Assembly: GCA_029339505.1 (NCBI GenBank)
Contig: JAQISU010000115.1
Location: 7,992,001-8,056,000, forward strand
From: Unio delphinus
Taxonomy: Eukaryota > Mollusca > Bivalvia > Unionida > Unionidae
Direction of reading: 5' to 3'
Length of the DNA stretch: 64,000 bases
The notes under the pieces were generated by a model. It was not told where the DNA came from. It saw only the letters and a list, made by a program, of their open reading frames with translations, and did not search any database. The position numbers and the translations under genes are program-made. Position 1 is the stretch's first letter. Each line of letters opens with the position of its first letter. Of this stretch, positions 7,935 to 18,305 are shown piece by piece.

Positions 7935-9464
7935 ATGATTGATATTTGGGGGAGATCTTTGAAACCCAAACCCGATGGCACTGCACCACCTGATTCTGTC
8001 AAGGATATAAAAAAAATAATTGAAGATGAAATCGCTGAGACGTTGAACTTAACAAATGTTGATCCTAATGAAATAGTTGTATTTCAAGACAAACAGGGTA
8101 AATTGAAATCCAGTGATGTGTCATTGAATGACATTTTGATACGGCAGCGCGACGCCGCTGAAAACTCTATTGCGCTGTATTCCAACGACGGACGACTTAA
8201 ACCAGGCGCACTTGTGTCTACGATCACCGACGCGATTGCTACCAGCGAACGTGAGCTGAATGATCTTATACGAGGTTATAATAATTTTCGCAAAAATGTC
8301 ATACATAAATTCTTTGGAACACCGCTTGTGGTTGGCATGACTCTCGCTGAAATTAAAAACTATCTATCGCTATTCTTTTTTAACAAGGACGCGGGAAGGA
8401 TGATGAATGAAAATTAAATCAAGGCAAATTATCTCGAGATTTCTAAACTAATAGAAGATCAAAAACCCACTAACGACGTCATTGTTAAGTTTTTTGGAAC
8501 CCCGCTTGTGGCAGGCATGACTCTCGCTGAAATCAGTGAGTTTATCGGCAAGCACACTCACAATGCCTACATCGCTAATAGTTTCTTTGGTGTCCCGGCT
8601 ACATCTACGATGACTCTCAAAGATATTAATATGTTTATGATGAGACAAACAACACTTAATACCATCGTTGATAGATTTCTAGGGAGAACACCTGTTTCTG
8701 AAACCACATCGTTGACAGGCCCGACCCTCGCTGAAATTAAAAGCGCTATTGACGAACAAAAGCTCACCAGCGATATTGTTAATAAGTTCTTTGAGGGCAG
8801 TAGCCTCCAAGATATCACGACGAAATTTTCTAACATCGACAACCATATTAAAACCCAAGCACGGATTAGAATCAACGAACTTCTGGTTTCATTCTTTTCT
8901 AACAAGGAGGAGAGTGGAAAAACAATAGATCCTACCAAAATCAGGGTAAATTATCTCGATATTTCCGACGATCTTCTTAAACTAAAAGAAAATCAAAAAC
9001 CAGTCAATGACATTGTTAATAAGTTCTTTGGATTCCCACTTGTGGCAGTCATGACTCTCGCTGAGATTAGCGCGGCTATCAATAGGATAAAAATTCCACA
9101 TAGTGTAAGCGTCAATAACATCGTGTACACGGTTGATAGTGGGACTTTTGATTGGATCCGGGGAAATGATAATTATCTTTATGTTGGCCACAGACATACT
9201 AGTGTACCAGGTTGCTACCGACTTACAATAATACATCACCGTAAATTTAATTTGGAATTCAGTAATTGGGGTATCACCGGTGTTAACACGCTGACATATA
9301 TACAAGAGAAAGTACCAAAACCTCCACCTGCTATACCAATCCCATTTCCGATTACTATAAACAATTCCGACGAGTCTGTGATTAGGGAGTCACTACCCTG
9401 GATAATAGAATTTGTATCCGGTACCCCCTCATCAGATCCTAAAACCAGGTCAATAATAGGATAA
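7935..9464 (+). pseudogene. Fibre/spike-like repeat protein with one internal stop
   Basis: Two consecutive open frames (7935-8417 and 8418-9464) are in the same phase and are separated only by TAA 8415-8417, so this is one gene of about 509 codons with a nonsense codon. The protein is built from a repeated module, NDIVNKFFG-PLV-MTLAEI, seen at about 8300-8360, 8480-8540, 8575-8630, 8670-8740 and 9010-9070, with the IKANYLEIS / IRVNYLDIS linker also repeated on both sides of the stop. The C-terminal part (about 9100-9330) differs: beta-rich with TFDWIRGNDNYLYVGHRHTS, then a proline-rich tail. A long repeated shaft with a terminal beta domain resembles viral fibres. Function is inferred from layout alone. 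Confidence 0.6.
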
Positions 9465-9523
9465 TTGAAAGGAAAATCGTTCGGATTTCACAATTGAAAA
9501 CGCTAGCTTTTTTTAAAATAAAA

Positions 9524-10069
9524 ATGATTTCATCAACGCAATGTCGCTATGATCAGGTCAGAGAATTTCAGAATAGACTCAAAACCCTCACTGAGGAGTA
9601 TCAAATAAAAATAAAAAAATACCGACGAAGAATCACCGCAATTGATGTTATTATGTACTCGGTGTCAAGCGTTCTCGCTGGCGCCGGAATAATACTTGCA
9701 TCGGTTACAATGATTGCCCCGGTCGTAGTTCCAATTTGCATTTCTGCGGTGGCTACAATCGGGGGTATATCAACCGGGATAGCAAAAAAGATATCATCAT
9801 GCAGCCAGAGTAAACTGCAGAATTACTTACTTCAATTTCATATTGCATCAACCGCATACTCGCAATTATCATTGATGATATCGTCGTCACTCGATAATAC
9901 AATTATATCAGATAGTGAATTCTCAGCGATGGTCAGTATTTTTGATTCCGCGATATCGAAATTAGAGCGACAACATGAATATAATAACAATGACAACACC
10001 GATGGAATCAGAAAACACGAACCCAAAAAACAAAATGATCTCAATAATATCAACATTACCAGATTGTGA
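9524..10069 (+). CDS. Membrane protein with hydrophobic hairpin
   Basis: A 181-residue protein starting at ATG 9524 (MISSTQCRYDQ); the longer frame begins at a TTG inside a leader-like sequence and is not credible. It has a charged coiled N-terminus (to about residue 38), then a long hydrophobic region of about 45 residues (VLAGAGIILASVTMIAPVV and VPICISAVATIGGIS) that would form two membrane passes, then KKISSCSQSK and a helical C-terminal half. A membrane protein at this place between fibre-like and penton-like genes is common in Polinton-type elements. The last 50 codons lie in a 151-bp tandem duplication that also contains the start of the next gene. Confidence 0.55.
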   Translation: MISSTQCRYDQVREFQNRLKTLTEEYQIKIKKYRRRITAIDVIMYSVSSVLAGAGIILASVTMIAPVVVPICISAVATIGGISTGIAKKISSCSQSKLQNYLLQFHIASTAYSQLSLMISSSLDNTIISDSEFSAMVSIFDSAISKLERQHEYNNNDNTDGIRKHEPKKQNDLNNINITRL

Positions 10070-10213
10070 GTTCTCAGTGATGGTCAGTATTTATAATTCC
10101 TCGATACCAAAATTAGAAATAAATCATGAGTATAATAACAATGACAACACCGCAGGAATTACTTCAACAAATAGTGGAGAACACGAACCCAGTACAAACA
10201 AGCATGATATCAA
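9912..10213 (+). repeat. 151-bp imperfect tandem duplication across a gene junction
   Basis: Bases 9912-10062 and 10063-10213 match at about three of four positions with an offset of 151 bp, for example tataataacaatgacaacacc at both 9979 and 10130. Each copy has an ATG in the penton-gene context (9975 and 10126). The offset is not a multiple of three, so only the second ATG opens the long downstream frame. Confidence 0.8.
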
Positions 10214-11475
10214 TAACATCAACGAATCCAGAATTCTGTGTGAATTTCCCCTCTCCGGTCCCAGTGAAGGAGATAGCGCTAGCAAAACTACGAGTGTATC
10301 ACAGTTGGCCTAATATCAGATCAAAATCATTTGGTGGTCAACAACCCAATAATTCTTTAGTGTTTGCGAATAAGAATAAACCCGACGGAACCCCAGACTG
10401 GAACGTCGTTTCGATACCAACAGGGTCATACCAAATCGAACAAATCAATAATGAATTCGCGCGTAGAATAAAATCGATTACTGGAAAAGAATCAAAAATC
10501 GCTATAACAGTTCATAAGCCGACACTATCATCCGCAATTGAGATAAGCACAGAAGGATACGTCGTAGATATCTATCAAAGTTCTATTAGAACCGTACTAG
10601 GATGGCCTGAAAAACCACCGGAAAAATCCACCACCGACTTAACCACGGATGTACAATCATATCATGAAATCAATCCCAGTTATCGAGATGATTTATCTGA
10701 TATAAGAAAAGGAAAAATCGCCGATAGATTTATATTCACCAACAAAGACACATTGCAATGGGATTTTATCATTAAAAGAACAACCGACTCATCTGTTACT
10801 ATTTCATTTACGCTAACTGACGTCCGTGGTTATTTTAATGAGATTAAACAATTATATGACACACAACTAGAACAACTACGGAAAACAAGATCGCAAAAAC
10901 ACGTTGAAATAATAAATCAACTTATATCGGACATGGAATATATCTATAAACTAATTATTCAAACAATAATTAATGACAACAGCGACAATAAACAACGATT
11001 CCTAACCGATTACAATATCACAGAAGACAATCTGCGTAATTTCAAGTTTCCGAAATACAACGCTGATGAATTAGCAAGAATTGTTAAAACCGATATCAAA
11101 GCGCTACAAAAATCAGATTCAACTGTCCTCCTCAAATATAATAATGATCCAGATGGTGGCGGTAGGCATATCGCTCCGTTCAACGTGAATATTTCATCGG
11201 TGATTGCGCTCAATTTAGTATGTGATGATATCGAAGGAAGCTATCAGATTAATCTAGAGCAATGAAATCAAGCTCAGCAGGGATATATTCTTTATTCGTT
11301 TGCACCAACAGCTCCTCCAGGATTCCTAATTATTGAAAACCCAATTAATCCTGTCTACATGCGATGCCATAATAATTCATTAACCAGAATTAATTTCAAA
11401 CTCACCGACCAGTCAAATAATCTGATTGATTTACAAGAAGAGGTGTTAGCGATTAGTTTGTTTGTAAAGTCCTAA
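10126..11475 (+). pseudogene. Candidate penton-like minor capsid protein with one internal stop
   Basis: Starts at ATG 10126 and runs 379 codons to TGA 11263-11265; the same frame then continues 69 codons to TAA 11473-11475, ending LTDQSNNLIDLQEEVLAISL, which has the look of a terminal beta strand pair. The joined length would be about 449 residues. The N-terminal domain is beta-rich with IPTGSYQIEQINNEFARRI near residues 102-120 and SSIRTVLGWPE near 155. A coiled Lys/Gln-rich insert sits in the middle (residues about 240-300). I associate this layout with the penton-like minor capsid protein of Polinton-type elements, from size, place and sequence feel. The TGA is one C-to-T change from an Arg codon. 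Confidence 0.5.
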
Positions 11476-11527
11476 GGACTGGATCAAATATTCGGTTAAA
11501 ATCATTTATTATTTTTTGTTAACCTGT

Positions 11528-11742
11528 AGCAGCAGAGAGGGTGATGACCACATCGTTGCGAGCAAAATCGTAAAATCTCCGTTTTTGCAAAAATGGAGAC
11601 TTTTTTTTGGTTAAATGAGATTTCGTTGGAAACCTGATATTTTGTTCGAAAACGTTATCTATAGGCCATATTTTGCTCGAAAACATGATCTGGAAGCCTT
11701 ATTTTTGCTTGAAATCGTGGTCTGTTCACCCTCTCTGCTGCT
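11528..11742. repeat. Inverted-repeat block after the last viral gene
   Basis: Arms agcagcagagagggtga (11528-11544) and its exact complement (11726-11742) enclose about 180 bp; similarity continues inward imperfectly (gaccac, agcaaaa). Inside are a G/C hairpin followed by T8 at 11576-11608 (ctcc...tttttgcaaaaa...ggag), terminator-like, and three ~32-bp direct repeats (attttg-tcgaaaac) at 11635-11725. It could be the terminal repeat or terminator region of the viral element, or a small foldback transposon. Confidence 0.7.
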
Positions 11743-11925
11743 TCGGAAAAACTAGGCAATCTACAGAATCGTGGTATCTTCCGCGCAATATAAACACTAC
11801 CCGCCTATCATATAGAATTTATAAACATTACAGTCTAATTAAAATTTGTAGAGAATTACATACATATTTTTTTTTTATTTCTGGTCTCCTTTAATACAGT
11901 CTGCTTGATCCATCCATCAAACGTC

Positions 11926-11936
<11 letters not shown>

Positions 11937-11985
<49 letters not shown>
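11937..11985. repeat. (TA)n microsatellite
   Basis: About 24 uninterrupted TA dinucleotides. Confidence 0.98.
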
Positions 11986-11986
<1 letters not shown>

Positions 11987-12289
11987 ACTTTATGTATTTA
12001 AAGTTATCTGACTTGCATTCAAAGCTTATCATTCAAGTAATGTAGCTACTTACAGAATTTGGAAAAAACTTCATTCCAGTTTGTATGTTTGCCTGTTATG
12101 CATACAAGTCAGATTACTGTAATGATTGACAATTATCACAACAGTTTTTCTTCTTCAGTAAATAGATTAGGATTAAACATTATTCACGTAAATTTCGGAT
12201 TTTTTAACCACTACAAAAGTACTGTAGTAAAAACAATTGTCACCAATTAGTTTAAAACCCATGAATGATCACAATGATTGCTGCGTAAT

Positions 12290-14350
12290 TTTCTCAACAA
12301 ACAATATCTCCATTTTTGCGAAAGAAACTTCAATTCACAAAGACATAACTGTTCTATGAAGACAAATAGTGCCCATCAAACAGATCTTTAATTCACAAAT
12401 ACATAACTGTTCTCCATCAAACAGATCTTTAATTCACAAATACATAACTGTTCTCCATCAAACAGATCTTTAATTCACAAATACATTACTGTTCTCCATC
12501 AAAACCGATTTTAAAATCAATAAGCACGACTCATCCATGATAACAGATTTGGTAACCATAACAGGCAGATTTATTTGTGACTAAGGGATGATTCAGTTAA
12601 GACAAATTTTGTCCAAAAAAGAATAATTTTGTCAATAAAACTGATCTACCCATCATGAACTCATGACTGTTATAAAGAGACAAATTTTGTAAATAGAACA
12701 GATGCACAATTTATACAAGTAATACTGTTCTATCAAGACAAATTTTGTCCATCGAAACAGATCGATAATTCATGGAGCAAGGGCTGTTCAGTGAAGACAA
12801 AGTTTAGCATTAGAAATGATACATAATTCAATAAGCATAGACTGTTTTATAAAGACAACTGTTGTTCATCAAACAGATCTTCAATTCTATATTAGCCGGA
12901 ACTGTTCCATTAAGACAATTTTGTCCTTCAAAACAGATTTCCAAATCAATGAACAGTACATGTAACTCTTTCCAAGTAGACAGATTTTGTCTATGCAACA
13001 GGTTGTCAGTTTGTGAAATGGGACTCTTCTATTATGACAACTTTTGTCAAAACAATATTTCCATCTGAAAACACAGTGACTGTTCGATAAAGACAGATTT
13101 CTTCCCCCACAGAACAGGTGATGTTATTTTATGTTTTTAAAAATGATACTCAACTAATTCAAGACTGCTTAATCACATTAAATCGTGTCAATAGAACAGA
13201 GGCAAAATTCACAAAGCCCGGTACTGTTTTATTAAGACAAATTTGGTCTCAATATAGCAGATGCACAAAGCATGTACTATTCTATGAAGACAAATCATGT
13301 AAGAAAGCAGATCAACAATTCACGGAGCCAGGCTTTTTTTCGTCCTATAACAGAATACACATCACCCAATATTTTTGTTCCTGGGGGACTGGAGGTCAGT
13401 GTTTATTACGAAAGTCAAATCATCATAGGAGATGTTCCTGAAACTTTGACTACTCATTCCAATGTCAACTGACATCAGAACATGCTATACAAGGCCGTTA
13501 TTTGGATAATACGATATACCACAAAAACAACATATGCGCTATTGTAGGACTAGGCTGTTCTATCAAATAATTTTTTCCATCAAAACAGATAGTATTACGC
13601 AATTCAGCAACTTGAGAGTACTCATTGAAAACAAATTTTGACCATCAAACAACTATACGGTTCACTAAGCAAGGATTATTTGATGAAGACAATTTTTTTC
13701 AACAGAACAGACACAATTCAAAAAGATAGGATGTTCTATGAAAATAAATTTTGTCCATCAAAAACAGATTTAAGATCTTAATAAATCAGGACTGTTTCAT
13801 AAAAGAGAAATGTTTTCAATATAACGGATGCTCAATTCACTAAGCCAGGACCATTATATTAAAAACGAAATATGTCTATCAAGCAGATCAACATTTCACT
13901 GAGCCAGGCATTTCTATCACGACAAATTTTGTCAAAAGAAAAGTTACACAGTTCACTATTCAGAGTGTTATAGTAAGACTAATTTGGCCATAAAACAGAT
14001 ATACATTTCTCTGAACTGGGCTGTTCTATGAAGACAAATTTTGTCCATAAAACAGATTTGCAAAGCACTAAGTAATGAATCTTCTTTGAAAAAGTATTTT
14101 AATATTCTACAGAACAGGTGAAATTATTTCGCAAATATAAAACCGTTCTATGAAGACTGATTTTGTCCAAAAACAGATTTGTAAATTACAAAGCAGTGTC
14201 TGTTCTTTCAAAAACGATTTTATCCACAGGACAGGTAAAATTATTTCGTTTATATAGGACTGTTCTATGAAGATTTCGTTAAAAAAAAAAAACACCAACA
14301 ATTCACTAAGCAGTGACTATTCTATGAAGACAGGTTCTTGATGAATATAT
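12290..14350. repeat. Degenerate ~60-bp satellite array
   Basis: About 30 diverged units, each with the core ctgttctatgaagacaaat then tttgtccatcaaaacagat and an A/T-rich spacer (aattcactaagc). Cores recur near 12600, 12676, 12736, 12797, 12855, 12915, 12979 and so on, giving a period near 60 bp. The core contains the near-palindrome GACAAATTTTGTC. At 12373-12495 there is a fresher sub-array of three copies with 41-bp period. ORFs in this region are by-products of the repeat and there is no gene. Confidence 0.9.
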
Positions 14351-14415
14351 TGGATGGTTCGGTCAAAAACGATTTTATTCAATTATTTCGTGAAAATGGG
14401 TTTGTTCCACAACAG

Positions 14416-14500
14416 GGGCTCGTTACAAAGAAAATTAATAATATTACAGGTTAAACCCTGATTCATGACTGATACTCTTAATTTGCTTTGTAACGAGCCT
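14416..14500. repeat. Short foldback hairpin
   Basis: Arms 14416-14438 and 14478-14500 (ctcgttacaaag versus ctttgtaacgag) are complementary over about 21 of 23 bases with a 39-base loop. Confidence 0.85.
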
Positions 14501-15730
14501 CTAGTTCTGCGAACACAAATTATGTCCAACCCCCATATATATATATATTACAATTTACATTACTTCATATTTAGTAAACAAAACAATTACCTTTCGCTTA
14601 GTTAAGACCGATCTATGAACTCAAATTGTATCATCCTAACAGAGATATATAGAATCTATGTTGGGGTTTGGACCGAGACAATGAAATCCCAGCCTAGGGG
14701 TTATATTATTTGTCTCCCAATGAGGCTTGTCCAATATGTCATCATTTCCAATTTTGAGTACCCCACTCTCCCGTATCAAAGACCCTCGTTACCCTCCAAA
14801 TATGACCCTTAGTGGCCGGTTCACTTAAATTTTAATCCAAATATGCAGACCCCTAGAGGATAACCATGTGCTAAACTTTCAAGCTCACTGATTCTTTGAA
14901 AATTTATAGTTCTGTCTTGGAAATATGGCAAGTGATACAGTGAAATTTGTGTATGGATTAGTGTGTTGAGGGATAAAAGATTTCTTCTGGCTGGTAAGTG
15001 TATTATTTGTCAATAAATATTGAACGTTTATTTAGCTGTTGCACAACGGAGATGCTTTGACATAACACATTTCTGGCTGTTGCGAAGTTTTCCGTTGTTG
15101 TTTAGAGAGTTGGGATACTATGAAGTATATAGGTATATAGTCTTATGTGCATAGATCAGTGTTTTCTGACATAGTTCATTTCAAACACCATTGAGAATTT
15201 TATCCTATCTGGAGCACAGTAAATTTTCAGGTCAGCTTCATTAAATGTAGCTAACAGTATATACTATGTTTCTCGCAAAGTGTTTAAAACTAGTTCAGTT
15301 GCTTTAGCTACATTTAATGATCTGAAAATGTATTGAGCTAGTCCTGTATATAGGATAAACTTGACCATGCTAGTTAGAACGAACTAACATAATATCAAAA
15401 CCTCGAAATAGTACGCGTGTGTGTATTTGTCTCTATGAAAATGTTTTTGTTTTGGTGTGTTTTTAAGACAGATTGACCTTATGTAAGCATGTTTTGGTTA
15501 TATATTATTTGTCATTGTTGTTGTTTTATTTGAGAACAACTATGGCACAGCAGAAGACAAGAAGGGTTTCTTTTGTTAAAAGTAGTTCTCAGCGCGTGAA
15601 CACCATGACTGAGACGATTTGTCCGAGATGACTAGACTGAGATAAGAAAAGTAAGGTTAGCAAAACAGCTAGATTTCTCTGTCGCTTGGGTGAGAAATAT
15701 TTCACCCACAATGGCCTGCTTTATGGTATC
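14501..15730. other. No gene seen; contains one foldback
   Basis: AT-rich, no supported gene. At 15199-15254 and 15304-15359 lie complementary arms of about 55 bases (tttatcctat ... attaaatgtagctaa and its complement), making a foldback with a 49-base loop. Confidence 0.6.
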
Positions 15731-16176
15731 ACGGTACCAATTGTTTTTTCATAGACCTCAATGCTAATATTTGGAGAGATAAATATATTTTCTATCCTAA
15801 TTTAGCATGCATCTCACACACTGTTATAGAGAACAATGTTAGATTGTCAATTTGATGATGACAAAACCAGGTACTTCATTGCATTTAAGAGAGATAACTC
15901 TGCTGGAACTATGAATTATCTAGTCACAAAATACCTATTTTCAGTCATGTCTATGACATTTTCAAAAAATCATAAAAAAATACAAAATATGATCTGTATA
16001 GAAATTAACATAAATTCACATGTTGCCAAGAGGCTAAACTATTTTTTTTAAGCCTAACAGAAAGTACAACTCTTACATAATCCACCAATCATAGCTTGTC
16101 TTGTTATTTATTTCTGATTGGTATGGACCCCTGCACCTTAAGCCACACCCACATGGACTTGCGCAATTGGTACCGT
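15731..16176. mobile_element. MITE with ACGGTACCAATTG terminal repeats, copy 1
   Basis: Ends are perfect 13-bp inverted repeats (ACGGTACCAATTG at 15731-15743, complement at 16164-16176). A second copy, 59483-59897, shares the whole length with scattered substitutions and a deletion of about 35 bp. No coding capacity. It seems to have entered the satellite, since a satellite-like unit resumes at 16185-16340 (gaagaaaacttgtccataaa). Confidence 0.85.
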
Positions 16177-17552
16177 TATACCTTATGAAGAAAACTTGTC
16201 CATAAAACAAATGTAAATTTTATAAGTGCATAAGTTAATAAACATGTCATTGTCACTGACGAGTGATTGTTCTAGATAAATAATTTTTTTTTAAAAGATT
16301 AAGAATGCAATTTTAATAAGCAGCGACTCTCCTAAATTATGGATAGCAGTGCACGGAAGCATTATTTACTAATTAGCAGATAAATCAATCAACATACTAC
16401 CCAATATCGAGATAATACCATTAATACCATTTTGATCGGTCAGTCGGTAGCCTGTGCCTTTGTTTGGTGGAATACGTCGGTAGCCGAATACGTCACTGTT
16501 CTGTGCGATCCGTTCTGAGAAATTTTTTGTCCAGTAAGGGGGCGCTCACCAGTTACTATGTACTTTTCAGAGAGTGACGTATGCGAGGTGAAGTTGTTTG
16601 CATTTGTAATATACACAATGGAGATAATGTTGGCATATCTCTATGCTACTTTGATGTAATGTGGCTGACATTTCTTTGGATACTGTACTTGTGGAAATTG
16701 TACATGATTTAAGCACATGGTTTAACAAAATGGATGCTCCCATGTGCTTGACAGATTAACCAGAATTAATCAAAAGTACACTAACTTAAGCAGTTATTAA
16801 ACTAGGGAAAACGAATGTTTCTGCAGTAGGCAATAGCAGCTTCTGGTGCCCATCCCCCTATTAGAAAAACTAGAAAAGTATGTTTATGTATGTATGTGTT
16901 CCCCCTGATGTGTTGTTTTGTATTTTTTAGAATTTTTTTTAACTTTACCCTAATCTTAATTTTTTCCCATCGGGATTATATACTAACAGAAGGATATTTT
17001 GGTCCCTAATGTTTCTATGGAGGGGTGTCCCGGGCTTTCGGGCCCATCATGGGTCTCCTGCCTCCTTTAAAATTTCAGAATTAACCCTGGCTAGGGGTTC
17101 CCTATATCCTTTGTGTGCTATTTGTATGGACATTGTGTCTTGTTAGGATAGCCGTCCTAGATCAAATTTCCCAGTTGTATAATTTTCTCTAATTTTTAAA
17201 AAACAGACCCCTAAACGGTCTTTGTTTCTTATATGTTTAAATTTAAAACATTTTAATCCTTTTGAATTTGGTACAAAACATGGTGTAATTAACTTTATTT
17301 TGAAATGGTTGTTACCAACCTTATTGTTTTAGTGCTTGTACTGTTATGTTCCATGTTTTGTAATCTTCCTTATTTATCCAATAGGACTACTTTGATCGAA
17401 ACTAGATCTGTACATTTTTTTAATTTTATTTGTAGGTCACCAGTCTCGGTCTTTTTTTCACCGTCCTTTATTTATTTATTTTATTTATTCTACTCCGTTC
17501 TGAAAATCATTTATTTATTTTCCCATGTAAATATGGGCTTTCTGTATAGTTC

Positions 17553-17620
<68 letters not shown>
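17553..17620. repeat. (TA)n microsatellite
   Basis: About 34 TA units inside the LINE C-terminal region; it makes an artefactual plus-strand ORF with a run of Ile-Tyr. Confidence 0.98.
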
Positions 17621-17622
<2 letters not shown>

Positions 17623-18305
17623 TGCCAAGCAATTTTTGGTTCTGCTTTAAGTTCCTTAAACCTGTTTAAAATGTTGGTGTATTTAATCAGGGTTGGATGG
17701 GAGAGGCCTACGCCTCCCTCTTCTCTTCCCTGTATAGTGTTTCTTTGTTTATGTAGTGCATTTTAATAGCCCATAAATATTTGATAATTCCGTTATCTAT
17801 GTTTTAAGCGTTGCGTTTGATATGTCTAACGATTTTAATTTATAATTAAGGTGCACATACATATAGTTTTTTGCTACTTGTGCCCGTTCTAAAAGGCATA
17901 ATGGCGTGAGTGCCCAGATTTTATATTATCTTGTATTTTCTCCCTGATTTCTTTGAGATTTTGTTCGTTCTCACTTTCCCCGAAATTTACTCCTAATGTT
18001 TTAACTCTGCTGTCTTTAATTAAGGGAAGAGGAAGCCATGTCGCTTACCTCTCCAGTCTCCTAACAAAAATATTTCTGTTTTGTCGGGGTTTATTTTAGA
18101 ACCCAACACCTTACCAAATTGGTTAAATTCCTTGAACAATTCACCATAGGAATTTTATCTTGTACAAAGTTAGTGCAATCATCAGCATGTTGTAGCATTT
18201 TTACTTCGTCATTAATATTTGGAACCTTGATTCCTTTAATCTTTTGGATTTTCCTAATTGTAATACTAAGTAATTCTATTGCAATTACATATAATAGCAT
18301 TGTAA

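Larger units (their letters stand above)
1..11475. mobile_element. Polinton/Maverick-like endogenous viral element, partial
   Basis: This block groups genes that together diagnose a Polinton/adintovirus-type DNA virus integrated in an animal genome: a protein-primed DNA polymerase on the minus strand (1-2185), an adenain-like protease (7428-7910), a candidate capsid protein (5375-6877), hydrophobic core-like proteins and a candidate penton-like protein. The genes are packed with short gaps or overlaps and have no introns, unlike everything to the right. The left end lies outside the window, so terminal repeats, integrase and packaging ATPase cannot be checked. Several genes carry single stops or frameshifts, which indicates an old, inactive copy or a copy with many errors. 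The assignment rests on gene content and motif recognition; capsid calls are weaker than the polymerase and protease calls. Confidence 0.85.

Noticed and set aside
9975..10313. ORF overlapping the membrane and penton-like genes
   Set aside because: Produced by the 151-bp duplication; the frame does not lead into either downstream product.
12290..14350. Possible CRISPR-like array because of regular spacing
   Set aside because: Units are diverged throughout with no constant repeat/unique spacer pattern, and the DNA is eukaryotic; it is a degenerate satellite.
17305..17766. 153-codon ORF with a long Ile-Tyr run
   Set aside because: Spans the TA microsatellite and antisense LINE sequence; no coding signal.
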